Of a stretch of DNA of 64,000 nt, positions 60,644 to 64,000 are shown in pieces. Position numbers and translations under genes: made by a program. Position 1 is the stretch's first letter, and each line of letters starts with the position of its first letter. The notes under the pieces are model-generated. The model made no database searches. It had not been told where the DNA came from and worked only from the letters and a program-made list of their open reading frames with translations. Source of the stretch: Corynebacterium poyangense (GTDB lineage Bacteria > Actinomycetota > Actinomycetes > Mycobacteriales > Mycobacteriaceae); assembly GCF_014522205.1 (NCBI RefSeq), contig NZ_CP046884.1:1798001-1862000 (forward strand), in the 5' to 3' direction.

Positions 60644-60725
60644 CTCCTTTTACAGGGGTTTCCGCCCGTTTCGGGCATGACAAAACCGCCGGCAAGAACA
60701 CTGTGGTTCTTAACAGGGGGTTTAG

Positions 60726-60778
60726 TGCGCCGCCGGGACTCGAACCCGGAGAAGGCCAACCAAAAAACTTGGCGGCGC
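60726..60778 (-). other. tRNA-like 3' end (T arm and acceptor) without D and anticodon arms
   Basis: On the minus strand a perfect T arm, CCGGG-TTCGAGT-CCCGG, is followed by CGGCGC-A, which can pair with GCGCCG 5' of a short CCAA/TTGG hairpin. The whole is 53 nt, too short for a tRNA. It may be the tRNA 3' end carried at a phage attachment site, a decayed tRNA, or a tmRNA-like fragment. A small hairpin AAGAAC/GTTCTT lies at 60694-60711. Confidence 0.4.
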
Positions 60779-60842
60779 GTTACACAAAAACCGCCACCAC
60801 AAGGTGACGTTTCAACTGCTATGTCAACGAATGGAAGATCAA

Positions 60843-61067
60843 CTAAGAATCGATATAGCCTTCATCTTCCAACTCATCAAGTAAAGGGAGAAGAGGCTCA
60901 TTCTCCTTCAGCCACTCCGCAACAGCCTTCTTCTTCACGCTCAACGGCTCACCAATTACATCTAACTCCTCCAGCAGGATAGGCAGACAATTCGGCCGCC
61001 CTTGTCTATCCATTGGGGTTAGATCATCAGAGAACCTATCCAGACTGGACGGTTTTGTCGCTTCCAT
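60843..61067 (-). CDS. Hypothetical small protein of phage region
   Basis: This is a 74-residue protein from the ATG at 61067 (GGAGGT five bases upstream): MEATKPSSLDRFSDDLTPMD, then LPILLEELDVIGEPLSVKKK and an acidic C-terminus DELEDEGYIDS. It is in frame with, and was read as part of, a longer frame to 61355, but the strong ribosome site marks its own start. It overlaps the end of the frameshifted gene upstream. The function is unknown. Confidence 0.6.
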   Translation of the reverse strand: MEATKPSSLDRFSDDLTPMDRQGRPNCLPILLEELDVIGEPLSVKKKAVAEWLKENEPLLPLLDELEDEGYIDS

Positions 61068-61355
61068 TGCTGACCTCCACATCAATGATCGGCAACTCAC
61101 CACGCTGAACACGGTAGTTTTTATATTAGTACCTGGAGAGACTAGAAATTCTTCCCGAAAAGCCTTACTCTTATCCCCATTCGTCGGCATCCAAATACCA
61201 GGCGCATCTTTCGTACCGTAACCCCGGAGTATCATCCCAGTCTTACACTCTCCCTCAGCTACTACCTGAGAAGCACTAACCTTATAGGCTCTGAAGGTGG
61301 CTATATCTCCGCATCCGCGAGCAGCCATATCCGAGTCCCTAGTTGTCAGCTTCAT
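61036..61355 (-). pseudogene. Frameshifted hypothetical phage gene
   Basis: The frame starts MKLTTRDSDMAARGCGDIAT (ATG at 61355) and runs to SPGTNIK. A run of five A follows. In the other frame the sequence continues as NYRVQRGELPIIDVEVSNGS and DKTVQSG with a stop at 61036-61038, overlapping the next gene in a normal way. One extra A would restore a 106-residue protein. It is either a real frameshift or a homopolymer error. No family is recognised. Confidence 0.5.
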
Positions 61356-61489
61356 TGCCTAGCCTGAGAAGCGATGGGAAGGGCTATGGTCAGAGTAATA
61401 CTCGCCGCCCCTATAGACCACAACCAGGCGGGCCAACTGAAACCAATGATCGCGGAGAGCGCTAGCACCCTAAACAATGGCATCGTCAT
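61352..61489 (-). CDS. Small membrane protein
   Basis: This 45-residue frame reads MTMPLFRVLALSAIIGFSWP and then a second hydrophobic stretch to ALPIASQARQ. The TGA overlaps the ATG of the next gene (ATGA), a sign of real coding. Two hydrophobic segments suggest a small membrane protein; nothing else can be said. Confidence 0.4.
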   Translation of the reverse strand: MTMPLFRVLALSAIIGFSWPAWLWSIGAASITLTIALPIASQARQ

Positions 61490-62030
61490 GAGGGAAAAGA
61501 TTCATAGCAAACCAGTTTCTGACACTGTGTGCAGTGGATCTTGACAGAACCCCGCCCCTCGTTTCAGAAAACCTCCGCTGTTTACCGCAAACGCGGAATA
61601 GCATTTTTTGACAAGGGCATTTGTCGTTTCCGCAGGTCACAGCGTTACACTAATCCCATTAATTCCCCAAAATGCACGGGTTTACAACTTTTTTGCGGGA
61701 CCGATGCGGGACCGACAGGCCCTAGCCCCGGTTCTCATCCCGCCCAAAACCGGGGGTAAGCACACGCGGATCAAGTACACACCCCCGTCGCTCACGCCAC
61801 CCCCGATAGTTGCACGACTCCACATTTTCGGTAAAGTAAATCACTGGATGGACGCGCAACCTGCACCGCTACGCGCCCAGCCAAAACATTAACCCAAAGC
61901 CCTGAGAGCTTCATCCAACAAACAAACAAGCTCACCAGCCAGGGCTTTAATAACAACAGCCCGGCCAGACGAAGAGTCGCTAAACCCAACGTCAGGCCGG
62001 GTTTAGCTTTGCTCCGGCCTGAAATGAAAG
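61490..62030. other. Non-coding stretch rich in inverted repeats
   Basis: About 540 bases without a credible gene. It contains a tandem GCGGGACCGA-type 11-mer (about 61695-61716), a long inverted repeat CCCCGGTT (61726-61733) / AACCGGGG (61748-61755), and two overlapping alternative hairpins at 61981-62021. A minus-strand frame of about 34 codons ending near 61890 (GRAVVIKALAGELVCLLDEA) looks protein-like but has no start codon. The content fits a replication, transfer or control region of a mobile element. Confidence 0.4.
61981..62021. promoter_or_regulatory. Two mutually exclusive hairpins
   Basis: TAAACCC (61981-61987) can pair with GGGTTTA (61999-62005), and CAGGCCGG (61993-62000) can pair with CCGGCCTG (62014-62021). 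The two stems share bases 61999-62000, so only one can form fully. Neither is followed by a T-run on either strand. It lies just beyond the terminator of the repeat array. Confidence 0.35.
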
Positions 62031-62057
62031 AAAACCCCCTTTCAAGAGGAAAGGGGG
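62026..62057 (-). terminator. Minus-strand terminator directly after the repeat array
   Basis: CCCCCTTTC (62035-62043) pairs perfectly with GAAAGGGGG (62049-62057) around a 5-base loop. On the minus strand TTTTCTTTC follows the stem. It begins 5 bases after the last repeat, so a minus-strand transcript of the array would end here. Confidence 0.75.
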
Positions 62058-62062
62058 GTTGA

Positions 62063-62244
62063 TACCTCCGCTTAGCGCGGAGAAAGTAGCGTGGGGATTA
62101 GTACGGTACAAGAAATACCTCCGCCTAGCGCGGAGAAGATAAGTCCGGGATTAACCCGATGCTGGAAATACCTCCACGCAAACGCGGAGAAATAAAATCG
62201 GGTAGCTAACCCCTACAAGAACTACCTCCGCTTAGCGCGGAGAA
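62063..62244 (-). CRISPR. Four-repeat type I-E CRISPR-like mini-array with short, related spacers
   Basis: Repeats lie at 62063-62084, 62116-62137, 62169-62191 and 62223-62244 (plus strand TACCTCCGC...GCGGAGAA; the third is CTCCACGC...). The core repeat is 22-23 bp and the gaps are 31 bp, period 53-54. On the minus strand each is TTCTCCGCG...GCGGAGGTA(G/T)TTCY (last one degenerate), which matches the type I-E plan: GTTC, a GC hairpin, then an 8-nt handle. Counting the handle, the true gaps are only about 24 bp, 7-8 shorter than type I-E spacers. The gaps resemble each other (GGTTA/TAATCCC core), unlike normal spacers. A terminator follows. It may be a mobile-element mini-array or a repeat decoy. 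Confidence 0.6.
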
Positions 62245-62276
62245 GTGTCTCACGGCTACCCATTACCTTAGCACCC

Positions 62277-62447
62277 ATGAAGCTCGATATCTACGATTCT
62301 CGCGCATTTTTTTCTGGCACCCCCTCTGAGCTGCTAAAAGAAGCGCTAACTCTCCTTGGCGAAAAGGATCCCACGCCCCGGCTTCTTGCGGGCCTTTATG
62401 CGACCATTTTCGACTGCGATCCGCTTGATATAAGGGTGGAAAACTAG
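62277..62447 (+). CDS. Hypothetical small protein next to the repeat array
   Basis: This is a 56-residue frame, MKLDIYDSRAFFSGTPSELL at the start and ending DCDPLDIRVEN. It starts 33 bases after the last repeat, on the opposite strand to the array transcript, so the array promoter would have to lie inside or beyond it. No clear ribosome site is seen (ACCTTAGCACCC). The amino-acid content looks natural. No family is recognised. Confidence 0.45.
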   Translation: MKLDIYDSRAFFSGTPSELLKEALTLLGEKDPTPRLLAGLYATIFDCDPLDIRVEN

Positions 62448-62497
62448 CCCTAAATTACCCCCGATCTTTTGTAAACCGCCAGGTTAAAGCATATCGA

Positions 62498-62572
62498 CTA
62501 CCCCCGTTTGAGTTACTGTATTCCATTTTTCGAGGGTGTCGTATATAGTCATAAGTGTCAGCAAGAAAGAAA
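62498..62572 (+). promoter_or_regulatory. Duplicated promoter/leader, copy 1
   Basis: CTACCCCCGTTTGAGT (62498-62513), then TATTCCA, a -10-like TATAGT (62544-62549) and the leader AAGTGTCAGCAAGAAAGAAA (62553-62572) precede the gene at 62583. The same elements in the same order precede the gene at 63202. Shared regulation of the two genes is likely. Confidence 0.6.
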
Positions 62573-62582
62573 GGAAAAGAAA

Positions 62583-63053
62583 ATGACCACCGCAACCACC
62601 GCCCAGATCAATTACATCAACTCCTTACGAGCAAGCCGCACCTTGCCAGACATGGACATCGCGGCCAAGAACATCGAGCTCTGCCTCGACAGCGTTGCCA
62701 GAAACGCGGTCGCTTCACAAGCAACCGCCATCCGCGCACAGCTCAAAGAAGAAGGCCTTCGCCCCCTTTGTGATAGAGAGCGCTACGACGCACGCTTCGA
62801 AGAGCTGTACGCCCCGGTTTTCGATGCCGCAAAAGACACCATGCGCGCTCGGCTGGAGAGCCTGGCTGCTGAGGAAGCTAAGAAAATCACTTTCGCTATG
62901 ACCGTAGACCTTGGCACCATTACCAAGGCTGAGGCTTCCAAGATCATTGGTATGCTCAAGGCGCCGGTAATGATCTTCGCCGTCAATGGTGAACAGCTTG
63001 GAGTGCGGGGCATCCTTTTTGGCATTGACCCTCAGCTCTTTACCCTTGATTAA
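62583..63053 (+). CDS. Hypothetical protein of mobile element
   Basis: This 156-residue protein has the ATG at 62583, with AAGGAAAAG upstream. It reads MTTATTAQINYINSLRASRT, then a helical region (IELCLDSVARNAVASQATAI) and a C-terminal part GTITKAEASKIIGMLKAPVM. The 'ITKAEASKIIGML' helix resembles short segments near the ends of single-strand-handling or replication-associated accessory proteins, but I cannot assign a family. It is preceded by the promoter/leader shared with the next gene. Confidence 0.65.
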   Translation: MTTATTAQINYINSLRASRTLPDMDIAAKNIELCLDSVARNAVASQATAIRAQLKEEGLRPLCDRERYDARFEELYAPVFDAAKDTMRARLESLAAEEAKKITFAMTVDLGTITKAEASKIIGMLKAPVMIFAVNGEQLGVRGILFGIDPQLFTLD

Positions 63054-63106
63054 CCCTCATTGGCTACCCCCGCTCATTTATAACAATGCAGTTCAGGGGG
63101 TATACG

Positions 63107-63180
63107 CTACCCCCGTTTGAGTCAATATATTCCACTAATCCTCACCCTGTGTTATATTAAAAGTGTCAGCAAGAAAGAAA
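63107..63180 (+). promoter_or_regulatory. Duplicated promoter/leader, copy 2
   Basis: CTACCCCCGTTTGAGT (63107-63122), TATTCCA, a -10-like TATATT (63153-63158) and AAGTGTCAGCAAGAAAGAAA (63161-63180) repeat the arrangement at 62498-62572. A partial CTACCCCCG also occurs at 63064 and a TTACCCCCG at 62456, so ACCCCCG may be a repressor or activator half-site. Confidence 0.6.
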
Positions 63181-63201
63181 CAAACTGAAAAGGAAAAGAA
63201 A

Positions 63202-63576
63202 ATGGCACTCGCAAAACTCTCCCAGATCCGCAAGACCGAGCAAGGCTACATCTTCACCGCGACCTTCACCGATGAATTCGCTTCCAATGAAGAGTACACC
63301 GTGACCTACCACACCGATGAGGATGGTGCCGGGCTGTGGGTAGAGTACCAAGAGCACGTCAGCAATGACCCCGAAACCGGGTTGGCGCAGTATGCGACCG
63401 GTCTTCGCCAAATCCTTGGTGCCACCCAGTTCGATCTTACCGTTTCGGATAAGCGCGGCACCGTGTTGGCTTACCTGCTTGCCGATGACCTCGGTTTTGA
63501 ATCTTTCCTTACCTCCGAGGGCCGATCCGCTTCCAAGGCCGCTGCTAAGGAATATGCCAAGCATCAAGGGATCTGA
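63202..63576 (+). CDS. Hypothetical protein of mobile element
   Basis: This 124-residue acidic protein (ATG at 63202, AAAGGAAAAG upstream) reads MALAKLSQIRKTEQGYIFTA at the start, followed by EEYTVTYHTDEDGAGLWVEY and an end rich in alanine and lysine. It may be a small beta-barrel. High acidity and a shared leader with the gene at 62583 suggest related roles. No family is recognised; a DNA-mimic function would be a guess. Confidence 0.65.
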   Translation: MALAKLSQIRKTEQGYIFTATFTDEFASNEEYTVTYHTDEDGAGLWVEYQEHVSNDPETGLAQYATGLRQILGATQFDLTVSDKRGTVLAYLLADDLGFESFLTSEGRSASKAAAKEYAKHQGI

Positions 63577-63625
63577 ACCTTTCCCCGGCTATATATAGGG
63601 CCGGGGTTCATAATAAGGGGAATTT

Positions 63626-64000
63626 ATGGAAATAATTACGAAGCCGGAAAAGGACCCGGAAACCGGGTGGTGGCAATGGAAAGTCGGAGAAACCACATAC
63701 CGGACTGACACTCGAGGACAAGGGTTATGGGAATGGATCGCGGATCCTGAAATTGTTGAAGTGTATTCCGGCCCTACCCCTATGATCTGGCGGCAAATTC
63801 GCGGAACCGGCCAATTCGCCCTCCCCAACCGGGACAAGCACCAATCGGTGGTCATGAGATGGCTAGGCGATACCCGAGGATGGAGAGAATACGCTGCGAG
63901 GAAGCACCTACGCCCCGATGATGTTATAGGCTGCTACCAGTACTATTTGGAATGGTTTGAAGCCCAAAAGGTTAAATTTTCAGAAGATTTGGCTTCTATT
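63626..64000 (+). CDS. Hypothetical protein (cut by the window end)
   Basis: From the ATG at 63626 (AAGGGG upstream) the frame is open for 125 codons to the right edge. It reads MEIITKPEKDPETGWWQWKV, then RTDTRGQGLWEWIADPEIVE, and later VVMRWLGDTRGWREYAARKH. The many tryptophans are notable. It lies 49 bases after the previous gene and could share its transcript. No family is recognised. Confidence 0.55.
   Translation, partial: MEIITKPEKDPETGWWQWKVGETTYRTDTRGQGLWEWIADPEIVEVYSGPTPMIWRQIRGTGQFALPNRDKHQSVVMRWLGDTRGWREYAARKHLRPDDVIGCYQYYLEWFEAQKVKFSEDLASI

Larger units (their letters stand above)
58700..64000. mobile_element. Decayed prophage / mobile-element segment (right boundary outside the window)
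   Basis: After cas2 the sequence changes character. It holds two broken scaffold-like genes, a head-protein-like fragment, short unknown genes on both strands, a tRNA-like 3' end, many hairpins and a duplicated promoter/leader. Left boundary is placed by eye at the first phage-like remnant. No integrase or clear attachment repeats were found inside the window, so the type of element is not settled; 58.7-61.5 kb and 61.5-64 kb could be different elements. Confidence 0.6.

Noticed and set aside
60402..60680. Plus-strand open frame after the terminator at 60426.
   Set aside because: It starts upstream of and runs through the terminator, has no ribosome site, and overlaps a more protein-like minus-strand remnant.
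60726..60778. A complete tRNA gene.
   Set aside because: Only 53 nt between acceptor strands; D arm and a proper anticodon arm are missing.
61574..61604. A further possible CRISPR-like repeat (ACCTCCGCTG...ACGCGGAA).
   Set aside because: It shares only short pieces with the repeats at 62063-62244, the arms do not form the same compact hairpin, and it is out of register with the 53-bp period. Left as possible decay or chance.
61608..61892. 94-codon plus-strand open frame in the inverted-repeat region.
   Set aside because: No ribosome site, proline-rich odd composition, and it covers a long inverted repeat typical of non-coding DNA.

Overview
The window looks like a Corynebacterium chromosome. 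The evidence is the block aecD, brnQ, luciferase-like oxidoreductase, ectP-type BCCT carrier, glcD-like oxidase and GntR regulator, followed by thpR, rbsK and a second (lcoP-type) BCCT carrier; I recall this general order from C. glutamicum. An MT0933-type small antitoxin-like protein and the moderate GC also fit. The species cannot be named from sequence alone.

Layout. 1-24.2 kb is host core and transport sequence: the end of an ABC exporter; a C-S lyase/branched-chain amino acid carrier/oxidoreductase operon; two osmolyte carriers; a 2-hydroxyacid oxidase with a divergent FadR-type regulator; a DctM-like permease with a divergent HutC-type regulator; a complete oligopeptide ABC importer; an RNA 2',3'-cyclic phosphodiesterase; ribokinase; and proline iminopeptidase. 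24.2-38.3 kb is a catabolic zone: an indolepyruvate/pyruvate-type decarboxylase, idi, two metabolite:H+ symporters, a LysR-controlled mmsB-mmsA-hydrolase operon, and a YtcJ-like amidohydrolase coupled to a TPP enzyme. 38.3-41.1 kb is a sulfane-sulfur response operon (CstR-like repressor, CoA-disulfide reductase-rhodanese, small zinc-ribbon-like protein) with a clear palindromic operator, divergent from a MarR gene. 41.2-48.8 kb is a complete kdpFABCDE potassium system.

49.5-58.5 kb is a type I-E CRISPR-Cas locus. cse1-cse2-cas7-cas5 runs leftward, and cas6e-cas3-cas1-cas2 runs rightward. cas3 is split by a one-base frameshift, and no ordinary repeat-spacer array follows cas2. Instead, the sequence after cas2 (58.7-61.4 kb) holds decayed prophage pieces, including scaffold-like and head-protein-like remnants and a tRNA-like 3' end. 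After these come small genes of mobile-element type (62.2-64 kb) with a duplicated promoter/leader.

The most interesting observation links the last two regions. Four hairpin repeats at 62063-62244 have the form of type I-E CRISPR repeats on the minus strand: stem CTCCGC/GCGGAG followed by an 8-nt handle-like GTAGTTCT or GTATTTCY. Their period is only 53-54 bp, their 'spacers' resemble one another, and a strong minus-strand terminator follows immediately. A related pair of repeats, with a related inter-repeat sequence, lies in the divergent cas promoter region (53701-53772). This suggests a crRNA-like regulatory RNA at the cas promoter, and a mini-array or repeat decoy (RNA anti-CRISPR-like) on the adjacent mobile DNA. 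Both functions are inference; the repeats themselves are directly visible.
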